A stretch of DNA of 64,000 bases, taken from contig JAGAJB010000013.1 of assembly GCA_017626295.1 (NCBI GenBank), forward strand, positions 48,851 to 112,850, written 5' to 3'. The notes below the pieces were generated by a model. It made no database searches. It was given only the letters and a program-made list of their open reading frames with translations, and was not told where the DNA came from. The DNA comes from Clostridia bacterium (lineage in GTDB: Bacteria > Bacillota > Clostridia > Oscillospirales > Acutalibacteraceae). Positions 45,195 through 53,777 of the stretch are shown here, in pieces; the stretch's first letter is position 1; each line of letters begins with the position of its first letter. The position numbers and the translations under genes were made by a program.

Positions 45195-45527
45195 TTATTC
45201 TGCATCCTTGAGTACAAGGGTGATATGAGATGTCTTTTTGTTAATTCTGTTAGCGCTGCCTCTTGCGCGGGGTCTGATTCTCTTAAGAGTGGGACCCTGG
45301 CAAACCCAGCACTTTGCAACGTAAAGTGAAGTTACGTCCATATTTTTCATTTCCGCATTTGCGATAGCGGATTTAAGAAGCTTCTCAAGCGGCTCACAAG
45401 CGGCCTTCGGTGTGTGCTTGAGAATTGCCATTGCTTCGTCTGCAGGCTTATTGCGGATAAGGTCAAGAACGATCTGAACCTTACGGGGAGCTATTCTTAA
45501 ATAAGTAGCTTTTGCTGTTGCCTCCAT
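45195..45527 (-). CDS. rplV: 50S ribosomal protein L22
   Basis: This 110-aa protein lines the exit tunnel. It has [20 protein letters not shown] and the beta-hairpin region with [21 protein letters not shown] 45527 follows AAAGGAG by about 9 nt; a GTG nine bases upstream lies inside the ribosome-site region and is less likely. Confidence 0.97.
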   Translation of the reverse strand: MEATAKATYLRIAPRKVQIVLDLIRNKPADEAMAILKHTPKAACEPLEKLLKSAIANAEMKNMDVTSLYVAKCWVCQGPTLKRIRPRARGSANRINKKTSHITLVLKDAE

Positions 45528-45551
45528 TATTAACACACTCCTTTCGACCTA

Positions 45552-45833
45552 TTATTTACCGTTATTTGAAGTTTTTGATCCCGCATGACCTTTGAAGGTT
45601 CTTGTGGGAGCGAATTCACCGAGCTTATGACCAACCATATCCTCTGTTACATAAACAGGAACATGTTTACGGCCGTCATGAACTGCAAAAGTATGACCAA
45701 CAAAATCCGGGAAGATTGTTGAGCTTCTGCTCCATGTTTTAAGAACGATTTTTTCGCCGTTTTCATTCATTTTCTGAACTCTTGCGAGCAGCTTAGGCTG
45801 CACATAAGGTCCTTTTTTAATGCTTCTGCTCAT
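45552..45833 (-). CDS. rpsS: 30S ribosomal protein S19
   Basis: This 93-aa head protein begins [20 protein letters not shown], has [21 protein letters not shown] and ends with the S19 signature [17 protein letters not shown]. It lies 21 bp after rplB. Confidence 0.98.
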   Translation of the reverse strand: MSRSIKKGPYVQPKLLARVQKMNENGEKIVLKTWSRSSTIFPDFVGHTFAVHDGRKHVPVYVTEDMVGHKLGEFAPTRTFKGHAGSKTSNNGK

Positions 45834-45854
45834 TAAATACTGCTCCTTTCCGGC

Positions 45855-46688
45855 TTATTTGCCGTTACGACGCTTCACGATAAGCTTATCGGAGCGATTC
45901 TTCTTGGCTCTTGTCTTATAACCGAGAGCGGGTTTACCCCAGGGGGTAACGGGGCCGGGACGACCGATGGGTGATTTACCTTCACCACCACCGTGGGGGT
46001 GGTCATTGGGGTTCATTACAGAACCGCGGACTGTAGGTCTGATACCCATGTGACGTGTACGTCCTGCTTTACCGATTTTAACGTTCTCGTGGTCAAGGTT
46101 ACCAACCTGACCAACAGTTGCCATACAATTTACGGGCACGTTACGAAGCTCACCAGAGGGAAGTCTGAGAAGAGCGTAAACGCCTTCTTTAGCCATAAGC
46201 TGAGCTGCATTACCTGCTGCTCTTGCAAGCTGACCGCCCTTACCGGGATAAAGTTCAACGTTGTGAACGAAAGTACCAACAGGGATATTAACAAGCGGAA
46301 GTGCGTTACCGGGTTTAATATCTGCTGCAGGACCTGCAACAACTTTATCGCCAACCTCGAGACCAACGGGAGCAAGGATATATGCTTTCTCACCGTCTGT
46401 GTACTCAATAAGAGCAATGTGAGCTGAACGGTTGGGATCGTATTCGAGAGTTTTTACTGTTGCTTCAATATCGAACTTTGTTCTCTTGAAGTCAATTACT
46501 CTGTACTTTCTGCGGTTTCCGCCGCCGCGATGGCGAACAGTGATTCTACCGTAACTGTTACGGCCTGAATGCTTGTTAAGAGGTTTTAAAAGACTCTTTT
46601 CGGGAGCAACCTTTGAAAGTTCGGAGTAATCTGTAACCGACATGCTACGTCTTGCGTTTGTGGTCGGTTTGTAAACTTTAATAGACAT
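45855..46688 (-). CDS. rplB: 50S ribosomal protein L2
   Basis: This protein of about 277 aa binds 23S rRNA near the peptidyl-transferase centre. It has [36 protein letters not shown] and the universally conserved [14 protein letters not shown] with the key histidine. ATG 46688 follows AGGAGTG by about 9 nt. An 84-bp gap separates it from rplW. Confidence 0.98.
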   Translation of the reverse strand: MSIKVYKPTTNARRSMSVTDYSELSKVAPEKSLLKPLNKHSGRNSYGRITVRHRGGGNRRKYRVIDFKRTKFDIEATVKTLEYDPNRSAHIALIEYTDGEKAYILAPVGLEVGDKVVAGPAADIKPGNALPLVNIPVGTFVHNVELYPGKGGQLARAAGNAAQLMAKEGVYALLRLPSGELRNVPVNCMATVGQVGNLDHENVKIGKAGRTRHMGIRPTVRGSVMNPNDHPHGGGEGKSPIGRPGPVTPWGKPALGYKTRAKKNRSDKLIVKRRNGK

Positions 46689-46772
46689 TTTATTCACACT
46701 CCTATAATGGTTTTGCGGAGAATGTCAACTCCATACTATACCAAGTGGGGTATAATTTATTTAAGTTTCAGA

Positions 46773-47066
46773 TTACATCATGCCATCAAAGAACTCAATT
46801 GTCTTTGAATCTTCGGTAAGAGTAACGATTGCTTTCTTCCAAGATGCTGTATAGCCTTCGAATCTGCCGTATCTTCTCATCTTACCGTTAACAGTTACTG
46901 TGTTAACTTTTGCTACCTTAACGCCGAAAAGTTCTTCAACAGCCTTAGCTATTTCAACTTTGTTAGCATCGGAAGCTACCTTAAAGGTATATTTCTTGGA
47001 AACAATGCCCATCATAGAAGCTTCTGTGATGATAGGCTTAATGATAATGTCCTGTGCAAGTTTCAT
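46773..47066 (-). CDS. rplW: 50S ribosomal protein L23
   Basis: This 97-aa exit-tunnel protein docks trigger factor and SRP. It reads MKLAQDIIIKPIITEASMMG and ends with the KKAIVTLTEDSKTIEFFDG region. Its ATG overlaps the last base of rplD. Confidence 0.97.
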   Translation of the reverse strand: MKLAQDIIIKPIITEASMMGIVSKKYTFKVASDANKVEIAKAVEELFGVKVAKVNTVTVNGKMRRYGRFEGYTASWKKAIVTLTEDSKTIEFFDGMM

Positions 47067-47689
47067 TATGCATATACCTCCTCGATTTTTGTAACTGCAT
47101 CCTTGAGAACTACGATTTTGTCGCAGTTGAGGATATCGTAAACATTGAGGGTATTTACAGTTGAAACTTTAGCACCCTCGATATTACGGATGCTCTTGTA
47201 AATTACTTCGTTGTTTTCGGGAAGAACTACAAGAACTTTTTTATTTGCTTCAAGAGCAGCAAACATTTTTGCCATCTCTTTTGTTTTGATTGCATCAAGT
47301 GCGATGGAATCAAGAACGATCATTTCTTCGGCTGCAACCTTAGAAGAAAGAGCAGACTTCATAGCAAGTCTCTTAACTTTCTTGTTGATTGAAATGCCGT
47401 ATGTGCGAGGCTTGGGACCAAGAGCGATACCGCCGTGATACCACTGGGGTGAACGTGTTGAACCCTGTCTTGCACGACCTGTTCCCTTCTGACGCCACGG
47501 TTTCTTACCGCCGCCGCTAACTTCGGAACGAGTTTTTGTGGACTGAGTGCCCTGACGCTGATTTGCTAAATAGCCAACAACAACAAGGTGCATAGCGGAC
47601 ATATTGGGCTCAATGCTGAAAATAGAATCATTAAGCTCGATGTCAGATACCTTCTTGCCTGCCATATCAAGTACTGATAATTTACTCAT
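47066..47689 (-). CDS. rplD: 50S ribosomal protein L4
   Basis: This 207-aa tunnel-constriction protein has the basic loop KKPWRQKGTGRARQGSTRSP and the C-terminal VVLKDAVTKIEEVYA region. L4 is the autoregulator of the S10 operon in E. coli; a binding site in the leader here has not been shown. Confidence 0.97.
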   Translation of the reverse strand: MSKLSVLDMAGKKVSDIELNDSIFSIEPNMSAMHLVVVGYLANQRQGTQSTKTRSEVSGGGKKPWRQKGTGRARQGSTRSPQWYHGGIALGPKPRTYGISINKKVKRLAMKSALSSKVAAEEMIVLDSIALDAIKTKEMAKMFAALEANKKVLVVLPENNEVIYKSIRNIEGAKVSTVNTLNVYDILNCDKIVVLKDAVTKIEEVYA

Positions 47690-47705
47690 CTGTTACACTC
47701 CTTCC

Positions 47706-48338
47706 TTAAGCCTTCTTAACGCTGTCAGCAATAACAACGATGCCGCCTTTGGGTCCGGGGATGGAGCCCTTGATAGCGATGAGGTTGTTTTCGCTGTCAA
47801 CCTTAACTACGCTGAGGTTCTGTACAGTAACGCGTTCGCTACCGAGGTGACCTGCCATTTTTTTGCCTTTGAAGATACGAGCAGGGTCAATAACACCTAA
47901 AGAACCGCCGTGTCTTGCAACGGGACCTGTACCGTGAGACTCTCTGAGTCTTGCGAAGTTCCAGCGTTTGATAACACCGGCTGTACCTTTACCTTTGCTT
48001 TTGCCTACTACGTCAACGATATCGCCTGCTGCGAAGATGTCTGCTTTAAGAATATCGCCTACGTTTACGGATGAGGTATCAGCGAGTCTGAACTCTTTGA
48101 GTACCTTTTTGGGGGCTACATCAGCCTTTTTGAAGTGACCTGCCATAGGCTTGTTCACTCTGCTGACTTTCTGATCGCCGAAACCAACTTGTACGGCATC
48201 ATAGCCGTCGTTTTCAGTTGTCTTTTTCTGAACAACTGCGCAAGGACCAGCTTCGATAACCGTTACAGGGATCATATTACCCTTTTCATCGAAGATCTGT
48301 GTCATGCCGATCTTTTTTCCGATAAGACCTTTTTTCAT
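47706..48338 (-). CDS. rplC: 50S ribosomal protein L3
   Basis: This 210-aa early-assembly protein begins [20 protein letters not shown] and contains the long central extension with [20 protein letters not shown]. It is separated from rpsJ by a 100-bp structured gap. Confidence 0.98.
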   Translation of the reverse strand: MKKGLIGKKIGMTQIFDEKGNMIPVTVIEAGPCAVVQKKTTENDGYDAVQVGFGDQKVSRVNKPMAGHFKKADVAPKKVLKEFRLADTSSVNVGDILKADIFAAGDIVDVVGKSKGKGTAGVIKRWNFARLRESHGTGPVARHGGSLGVIDPARIFKGKKMAGHLGSERVTVQNLSVVKVDSENNLIAIKGSIPGPKGGIVVIADSVKKA

Positions 48339-48451
48339 TTTGTTTTCCTCCTGTCAGATTATTGGTTGAGTTGCCTCAACATGACCTGCAACCTACTATA
48401 TATATAATAGGTATATTTAAAATTAAGCTTTTATCGGATTAAAGCTTAATC
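48339..48451 (-). promoter_or_regulatory. Structured gap between rpsJ and rplC
   Basis: Read on the minus strand this gap holds three hairpins: ATTAAGCTTT/AAAGCTTAAT spanning the rpsJ stop codon and followed by TTTTAAAT, a weak CCTA...TAGG AT hairpin, and GTTGAG-GCAA-CTCAAC just before the rplC ribosome site. The first could partly terminate after rpsJ; no consensus promoter was found. Confidence 0.5.
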
Positions 48452-48750
48452 TCAAAATCAACACCGGCGGGAAGCTCAAGACCTGTGAGAGCCTCAACAG
48501 TTTTGTTTGAGGGTCTGAGAATGTCAATGAGTCTCTTGTGTGTGTGCTGCTCGAACTGTTCACGAGAGTCTTTGTACTTGTGAACTGCGCGAAGCACTGT
48601 AATAACCTCTTTCTCTGTGGGGAGCGGGATAGGACCTGAAACCTGTGCGCCTGTGCGCTTTGCTGTTTCAACGATCTTTTCTGCTGCCTTGTCAACGAGG
48701 TTGTGATCGTAACCCTTAAGTCTGATTCTGATTTTTTCCTTAACTGCCAT
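48439..48750 (-). CDS. rpsJ: 30S ribosomal protein S10
   Basis: This 103-aa protein is the first gene of the superoperon and also acts as NusE in antitermination complexes. It has [21 protein letters not shown] and the S10 signature [23 protein letters not shown] lies 6-7 nt before ATG 48750. A 290-nt structured leader precedes it. Confidence 0.97.
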   Translation of the reverse strand: MAVKEKIRIRLKGYDHNLVDKAAEKIVETAKRTGAQVSGPIPLPTEKEVITVLRAVHKYKDSREQFEQHTHKRLIDILRPSNKTVEALTGLELPAGVDFEIKL

Positions 48751-49046
48751 TTTAAACGCCTCCTAATAGTTTTGGCGGGCTGCGTAAGTTTTTACAACTG
48801 CCCCGGGCTTATCGCCCATTCCGTTTAAAAACCGGAATGTCAATTCCGGGATATACTCACGCTCCGAAACAACACCGAAGCCGCAGTTAAGGACGGCAGA
48901 CGGTTTGCTATCGGTATTTAATCGCCCGGTTTTAAATCGGACATACTCCGCGGAAATTCCCTGCCTCAGAGGGCAGCCACCTCCCGCATCATCGCATATC
49001 TACTCGCGTCAGGGCATAAAAAGATAGGGACACGCCCTTCGCGCGC
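48751..49046 (-). promoter_or_regulatory. Long structured 5' leader of the S10 superoperon
   Basis: About 290 nt lie between the promoter and rpsJ, read on the minus strand, with many potential helices. The 5' end can fold GATAGGG/CCCTATC with inner GC pairs, followed by TTTTT. CTGCC/GGCAG lies near 48965-48980. Near the 3' end CCGGAAT-TGAC-ATTCCGG-TTTTT (48827-48849) looks like an intrinsic terminator, while its right arm can instead pair downstream as ATTCCG/CGGAAT. GGGC/GCCC follows at about 48803-48815. This arrangement suggests attenuation. I do not recognise a named riboswitch or protein-leader family. Confidence 0.65.
48827..48849 (-). terminator. Terminator-like hairpin inside the S10 leader
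   Basis: On the minus strand CCGGAAT and ATTCCGG pair around TGAC and are followed by TTTTT. The 7-bp stem is short but GC-rich. It lies about 77 nt before rpsJ. Confidence 0.55.
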
Positions 49047-49052
49047 CCTATC

Positions 49053-49081
49053 ATAATATCACAACTATTTGAATATTGCAA
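49053..49081 (-). promoter_or_regulatory. Promoter of the S10 superoperon
   Basis: Read on the minus strand, TTGCAA (49076-49081) and TATTAT (49053-49058) are separated by 17 bp. It is the only good promoter upstream of the 31 genes. Confidence 0.78.
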
Positions 49082-49174
49082 GTGTTTTTTGGTATTTTTT
49101 TAAGAATTTTTTAAAGTTTTTTTGTAACATACTTACAAGGGATTTTACACAAAAATCCAACGGCAAAACTCAAC

Positions 49175-49894
49175 TTAATCCTTAAGTCCCGTGAAATAGT
49201 CGGGATACTGTTCCATAACCAGCGTTTTTACCATATTAAAGCAAAATACACCTTCTGCATAAGAAACTCCCACATTTCCCGTCTGGGTTCCTGTAGCGAT
49301 TTTAACATTCCTGTCTTTATCAATTTGATAAACTTTTTCTAAAGTATCGGGACTTTTCACTATATTCCCGCCGGAATCTCTTGTGCCGTTAAACTGAAGA
49401 ACAAAGTTATTGCCCGTATCCGGTTCGGAATAAATTGCAACAAGCAAATCAGAATCCACATTATAATTTGTTGATACTAATTTGATAAATTCATTTTCAT
49501 AATGGTCCGACAACTTATTATCGCCGTTTTTAGAAAGATGCTCATAATAAGCAACTGCATCATTCTCGGTAGTTGATACCGGTGTTTTATTATCCTGATT
49601 TTCGTTTACACTACCCTCATTAACCTGTACGTTTGCACCTTCGTTATCTAAAGTTTCATTACTGTTAGTGTCGCCAAGTAAATTATTTATTTGATTATTG
49701 TTTGTTTCGGTTAGCGATTGGCTTATACCGCTTGTAAGAACATAGCGTGTGGTATCTTCTTTACCCGAAGAACTTTCGCCCAAAACACTTACAAGGGCTA
49801 TGCATAAAACGATAGCACCGACAACCAGTGCCGCACCTAAACCTATAATTATACCGGTTTTATTTTCTGAATTCTGCTTATTATCTTTATTCAA
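49175..49894 (-). CDS. Membrane-anchored extracytoplasmic protein of unknown function
   Basis: This protein of about 239 aa has a short polar N-terminus, one transmembrane helix (GIIIGLGAALVVGAIVLCIALVSVL), a long Asn/Thr/Ser/Glu-rich linker (about 45-115) and a C-terminal folded region of about 120 residues with NFVLQFNGTRDSGGNIV and VGVSYAEGVFCFNMVKTLVMEQYP. The C-terminal part should lie outside the cell. I do not recognise the family. I chose TTG 49894 because GGAGG lies 10 nt upstream of it; the ATG at 49918 lies before that site, with no ribosome site of its own. Confidence 0.7.
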   Translation of the reverse strand: MNKDNKQNSENKTGIIIGLGAALVVGAIVLCIALVSVLGESSSGKEDTTRYVLTSGISQSLTETNNNQINNLLGDTNSNETLDNEGANVQVNEGSVNENQDNKTPVSTTENDAVAYYEHLSKNGDNKLSDHYENEFIKLVSTNYNVDSDLLVAIYSEPDTGNNFVLQFNGTRDSGGNIVKSPDTLEKVYQIDKDRNVKIATGTQTGNVGVSYAEGVFCFNMVKTLVMEQYPDYFTGLKD

Positions 49895-49919
49895 AGAATT
49901 TCGACCTCCGGAAGACATA

Positions 49920-49936
49920 TATACTATAATAGTATA
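49920..49936. promoter_or_regulatory. Palindrome over the likely -10 region of the unknown membrane gene
   Basis: TATACTA and TAGTATA flank TAA, a 7-bp-arm palindrome about 26 bp upstream of the TTG start. It contains a TATTAT/TATAGT -10-like element on the minus strand and could be an operator or simply an AT-rich promoter. Confidence 0.4.
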
Positions 49937-49968
49937 GTGAAAACCATACTTCTATTATCATTTTAAAG

Positions 49969-50000
49969 TAAGAGAGTGCGGTTACCCGCACTCTCCTTGT
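49969..50000. terminator. Intrinsic terminator after the 75-aa gene
   Basis: GAGAGTGCGG and CCGCACTCTC form a 10-bp stem around a 4-nt loop, followed on the minus strand by TTACTTT. Confidence 0.75.
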
Positions 50001-50050
50001 GAAAACTATTGCAATAATTCACACTTCTTATAAGTGCTTTGTAACTTAAC

Positions 50051-50278
50051 TCAAGCTACTGTTTCAGTTGTTTCTGCGATTGCAGGAGCAAAGTCAGCGA
50101 AGCCCTTAAGAACGGCACCGATGATCGGGAAATCAACGAGAGCACCAAGAGTACCTTCGTAACCTACTACAACACCTTCAGCATCAACAACGGGCTCAAT
50201 AAGAGAATGAATAGCATCTGCAATTTCTTTTGTGTCAAGACCGTAGTTAGCAAGAAGCTGCCAAATAGAATTTAACAT
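50051..50278 (-). CDS. Small protein of unknown function (75 aa)
   Basis: This short protein begins MLNSIWQLLANYGLDTKEIA, with a hydrophobic central part (GTLGALVDFPIIGAVLKGFADFAP-like) and an acidic Thr/Glu-rich end. There is no clear signal peptide. A strong AAAGGAGG site 9 nt before the ATG and a terminator downstream make it a credible gene. It resembles no family I know; it could be a small amphipathic membrane-associated protein. It stands between the unknown membrane protein and cpsB-like genes on the same strand. Confidence 0.65.
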   Translation of the reverse strand: MLNSIWQLLANYGLDTKEIADAIHSLIEPVVDAEGVVVGYEGTLGALVDFPIIGAVLKGFADFAPAIAETTETVA

Positions 50279-50369
50279 TGAATTAGCCTCCTTTCATCCT
50301 TTTATTCGATTTTATATTACCATATATTTCAGTATTCTTTTTTCCAAAAAAGAAAAATAGCATATTTTT

Positions 50370-51134
50370 TTATATATTTGAAATGTAGTCGAATCGCTCG
50401 GGAGAATAAGGTTCATCATTTAGAATTACCTTTGGATTAAAAACAGCGGCTTTTTTAAGCAACACTTCGTCAATGAATTCAGGATACATTTCCATACAAG
50501 CGTATATATCGGTATTTCTTGAAAACAAATCGTGCGCATCAGAGCCTATAAAATCAACGTATCCGCTGTTTAACATACCGCAAGAAATTTCAGCCTCCCG
50601 CCTTCCGAACATTCCAGCCGGCGAGCCTGCATTTATTTGAAATAAAACTCCGTTTCCGGAAAGTCTTTCGATACAGGTTGCATCATCCAAAACAAACCTG
50701 TATCTTTCGGGATGGGCAATAATAGGTACAAGCCCGAAAGAAGAAAGATAATTACACCAGGATGTAACATCGTTCTCATTTGATTTAAAGAAATCAAACT
50801 CAATAAGAATATAACGTGATTCATTTAAGGTATAGGGTTTAAAATACTTAACGTTAAAAATATCATCGTCACAGAGAATCTCAAACCCTTTTTTCACTTC
50901 GATATCGGCACCGTTTACTTCCAACATACCCGCCAGTTCTTCAACCTTTTCTTCACGCACGTCATAAAGTGTTTCGGCTTGATTCCAATAAATAAGGTGT
51001 GGCGTAAGGAACAAGGTTTTAGTGCCCGACTCTTCAGCCATAAAGCATAAATCCATAGATTCCTCAAAGTATCTTGCGCCGTCATCCATCCCCCAAAGAG
51101 CATGTGAATGAATGTCAACCATATCGTCAAACAT
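50370..51134 (-). CDS. CpsB/CapC-type tyrosine-protein phosphatase (PHP fold)
   Basis: This 254-aa metal-dependent phosphatase of the PHP superfamily removes phosphate from tyrosine-kinase tails that control capsule or exopolysaccharide synthesis. The metal-binding blocks are MVDIHSHALWGMDDGA at the N-terminus, FLTPHLIYW, GFEILCDDDIF, IAHPERYR and FIGSDAHDLFSR. No CpsC/CpsD kinase or glycosyltransferase genes are nearby, so its target is elsewhere. ATG 51134 follows AAAGGAG and overlaps the stop of the upstream permease gene (TAATG), so the two are coupled. Confidence 0.88.
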   Translation of the reverse strand: MFDDMVDIHSHALWGMDDGARYFEESMDLCFMAEESGTKTLFLTPHLIYWNQAETLYDVREEKVEELAGMLEVNGADIEVKKGFEILCDDDIFNVKYFKPYTLNESRYILIEFDFFKSNENDVTSWCNYLSSFGLVPIIAHPERYRFVLDDATCIERLSGNGVLFQINAGSPAGMFGRREAEISCGMLNSGYVDFIGSDAHDLFSRNTDIYACMEMYPEFIDEVLLKKAAVFNPKVILNDEPYSPERFDYISNI

Positions 51135-52312
51135 TACTCTGCTCCTTTCTCTTGGGCAACCTGAGTGGGTTCGGATTCTTTCTCTTCTCTTTCGCTGTCA
51201 AGAAGTTTTTTGTTACCTATAACGCCTTCGTCATACATAAGTTTCAAAATAATAACAGTGAGAGGTAAAAGAAGTATTCCGAAGGCACCGAAAAGTCTGG
51301 CACCTATAAACATAGCCATAATAGTAGCAATTGCCGGAAGTCCTGCCTGATTTGCAACAAGTTTGGGTTCAAGAATCTGTCGTAAAACAGTTATTACTGC
51401 ATAAAGAACCAACAAGCCGATACCTAAACCCACATTACCCATTACAAGATTATAAACCGCCCAAGGTATAAGAACAGTGCCTGTTCCGAGAACCGGAATA
51501 ATATCCACAATACAAGTCACGAAAGCAATAATTGCGATGTAACCGCCCTCATAAACACCTATGAGTTTCATAAGATTCAAGCCGAGGAACATTTCGCTGA
51601 AAGTAATGAGCATTAAAGTTGCATATGCTTTAACGAGTTTTGATATACCGCGTGTAACAGTTTGTTTTGAACTCACAAGTTTTTTACCTTTACTCTCTGT
51701 GAGCATATCTAAAATCATATTTTTGATAAGGTCATACTCATATGTCATGAATACACAGGAAATTATTGTAACAAGAACGCTGAGGAATGCTGAGGGTATA
51801 CCCTTAACCACACTCCAGGCACCGCTTAAGGGTGCAGAAAGCATTTCCATATCAATTACCGAACTTTCGGTGGAAAGATTGTTGAAAAAGTCCGAAACAT
51901 AATTGCTGACCGTCGCGCCTAAACCGCGCGGAAGTTTGGCAACGATGCCCATAACAAATTCCCTTACAGTAACAATAACATCGTTCACAGAGTCAAACCT
52001 GCTGAAAAGGTAGGTAAAGAATTCTTTCAATTCACTTACAAGAACCCAACCGAGAAGACCTGCAGCACCGACTATTATAACAACTATAAGCAAAACAAGA
52101 ATTGTAGATACCGCACCGTGAGTCTTGATATGAAGTTTACTGCTTATTTTCCTTACAGGTTTTTGCAAAAATACCGCAAGAGCAGCCGCAACAACAAAGG
52201 GAAGTATATATCCGAAGGCATACTTTACCACAAAATAATACAAGCCGATAAATATAGCAAAATAAAAGAAATTAATTATAAAAGATTTTCTGTTATCAAT
52301 AATCTTTTCCAT
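51134..52312 (-). CDS. AI-2E family transporter (YtvI/TqsA-like permease)
   Basis: This 392-aa polytopic membrane protein of the AI-2E (formerly UPF0118) family has paired N-terminal helices, a central amphipathic region (about 95-170) and a C-terminal set of helices with IIAFVTCIVDIIPVLGTGTVLIPWA, the family hallmark, and PKLVANQAGLPAIATIMAMFIG. Members include AI-2 exporters and sodium/proton antiporters; the substrate is unknown here. ATG 52312 follows GAGGAGG; the earlier TTG lies within the spacer. Confidence 0.88.
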   Translation of the reverse strand: MEKIIDNRKSFIINFFYFAIFIGLYYFVVKYAFGYILPFVVAAALAVFLQKPVRKISSKLHIKTHGAVSTILVLLIVVIIVGAAGLLGWVLVSELKEFFTYLFSRFDSVNDVIVTVREFVMGIVAKLPRGLGATVSNYVSDFFNNLSTESSVIDMEMLSAPLSGAWSVVKGIPSAFLSVLVTIISCVFMTYEYDLIKNMILDMLTESKGKKLVSSKQTVTRGISKLVKAYATLMLITFSEMFLGLNLMKLIGVYEGGYIAIIAFVTCIVDIIPVLGTGTVLIPWAVYNLVMGNVGLGIGLLVLYAVITVLRQILEPKLVANQAGLPAIATIMAMFIGARLFGAFGILLLPLTVIILKLMYDEGVIGNKKLLDSEREEKESEPTQVAQEKGAE

Positions 52313-52514
52313 AAAATTCAAGCCTCCTCAGAGAACAACTTCACATTTACATTTTAAACCATATTTTTTGATAATACAATTAAAATAAGTTAATTTTTTA
52401 TAAACTTTAACTATTTTTTGAAAAAATTACTAAAAAAATCAACTTTTCTCTTTATTATCGGAAAAAACTATGTTAAAATGTCCTTATATATACTGTTTAC
52501 CCGGGGGTAGAGAA

Positions 52515-53750
52515 ATGCAAATTGCAATTATGGGTTTCGGAACAATCGGTTCGGGTGTTGCGGAACTTTTACTCAAAAACCAAAAAAGCATTGTGGCAAA
52601 AAGCGGCCACAACACACTTGACATCAAATATATTCTTGATATTCGTGATTTTTCAAACCACGAATTAGGAAAATACTTTACAACTGATTTCAACGATATT
52701 CTTAATGATGCTTCTGTAGGAATTGTTGTTGAATGTATGGGCGGAACCACCCCTGCATACGAGTACGTATCGTCTTGCCTTAAAGCAGGTAAAAGCGTAG
52801 TTTCTTCAAACAAGGAACTTGTTGCTGCAAAAGGTTACGAATTACTTGAACTTGCGAAAGAGAATAATGTTAACTTCCTTTTTGAAGCAAGTGTAGGTGG
52901 CGGTATTCCTATAATCAGACCTATAAGCCAATGCCTTGCCGCAAATGAAATCGGCGAAATCGCAGGTATTCTCAACGGCACAACCAACTTCATTCTCACA
53001 AAAATGATAGAGGACGGTATGGCGTTCGAGGATGCATTAAAACTTGCACAGGATAACGGTTACGCAGAGCGTGATCCCTCTGCTGACATTCTCGGTCACG
53101 ATGCTGCAAGAAAAATATGTATACTCGCTTCTCTTTGCTTCGGAAAACACGTATACCCCGATGCAGTTGAAACCGAGGGTATTACAAACATAACCTCCGA
53201 AGACGTTGCATACGCTAAAAATTGGGGCGGTGTTATCAAACTCATAGGCAGAGCAAAACTTAACGACAGCGGAAAAATCAGTGCAACAGTAGGTCCTTGC
53301 CTTATCCAGAACCACAGCCAACTTGCTTCTGTTGATGACGTATTCAATGCAATTCTTGTCCGTGGTGACGCTATCGGCGACGTTGTTTTCTACGGAAAAG
53401 GCGCAGGTAAACTTCCCACTGCAAGTGCAGTTGTTGCAGACGTTATCGACTGTGCTAAGCATACCGCCAAGAGAAAAGCATTTGGTTGGGGTCCCGCTGA
53501 AGAGAATTATGTAATCGATCCCCTTTTACAGAGCACTTCTCTTTACGTTCGTGCCGAAACACAGGATTACGTAACCGCTTTCAATGAGGTTAATAAATCT
53601 TTTGAATCCCCCGTTATCCTTCACAGAGAGGACGAGCCCAAAACCGAAATCGCATTCATTACCCCTGTAATGCGCGAAAAGGAAGCACGTGCGGTTATCG
53701 AAAAACTTCCTATAAAAGTAAATGCTGTTTTGCGTGTTCTTGACTATTAA
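52515..53750 (+). CDS. hom: Homoserine dehydrogenase
   Basis: This 411-aa NAD(P)-dependent enzyme reduces aspartate semialdehyde to homoserine for threonine and methionine synthesis. The Rossmann motif IMGFGTIGSGV lies at 5-15, the catalytic block is PIIRPISQCLAANEIGEIAGILNGTTNFIL-like, and YAERDPSADILGHDAARKI carries the catalytic lysine/aspartate region. A short ACT-like tail with FITPVMREKEARAVIEKLP ends the protein. ATG 52515 has GGGGGTAGAG upstream; the longer frame from 52470 lacks a ribosome site. Confidence 0.94.
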   Translation: MQIAIMGFGTIGSGVAELLLKNQKSIVAKSGHNTLDIKYILDIRDFSNHELGKYFTTDFNDILNDASVGIVVECMGGTTPAYEYVSSCLKAGKSVVSSNKELVAAKGYELLELAKENNVNFLFEASVGGGIPIIRPISQCLAANEIGEIAGILNGTTNFILTKMIEDGMAFEDALKLAQDNGYAERDPSADILGHDAARKICILASLCFGKHVYPDAVETEGITNITSEDVAYAKNWGGVIKLIGRAKLNDSGKISATVGPCLIQNHSQLASVDDVFNAILVRGDAIGDVVFYGKGAGKLPTASAVVADVIDCAKHTAKRKAFGWGPAEENYVIDPLLQSTSLYVRAETQDYVTAFNEVNKSFESPVILHREDEPKTEIAFITPVMREKEARAVIEKLPIKVNAVLRVLDY

Positions 53751-53777
53751 AAACCACAACTGAAAGGATGAAACATC

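Noticed and set aside
46701..46728. A promoter-like pair (TTGACA, 16 bp, TATAGG on the minus strand) between rplW and rplB.
   Set aside because: The -10 overlaps the rplB ribosome site and it lies mid-operon; a chance match is more likely.
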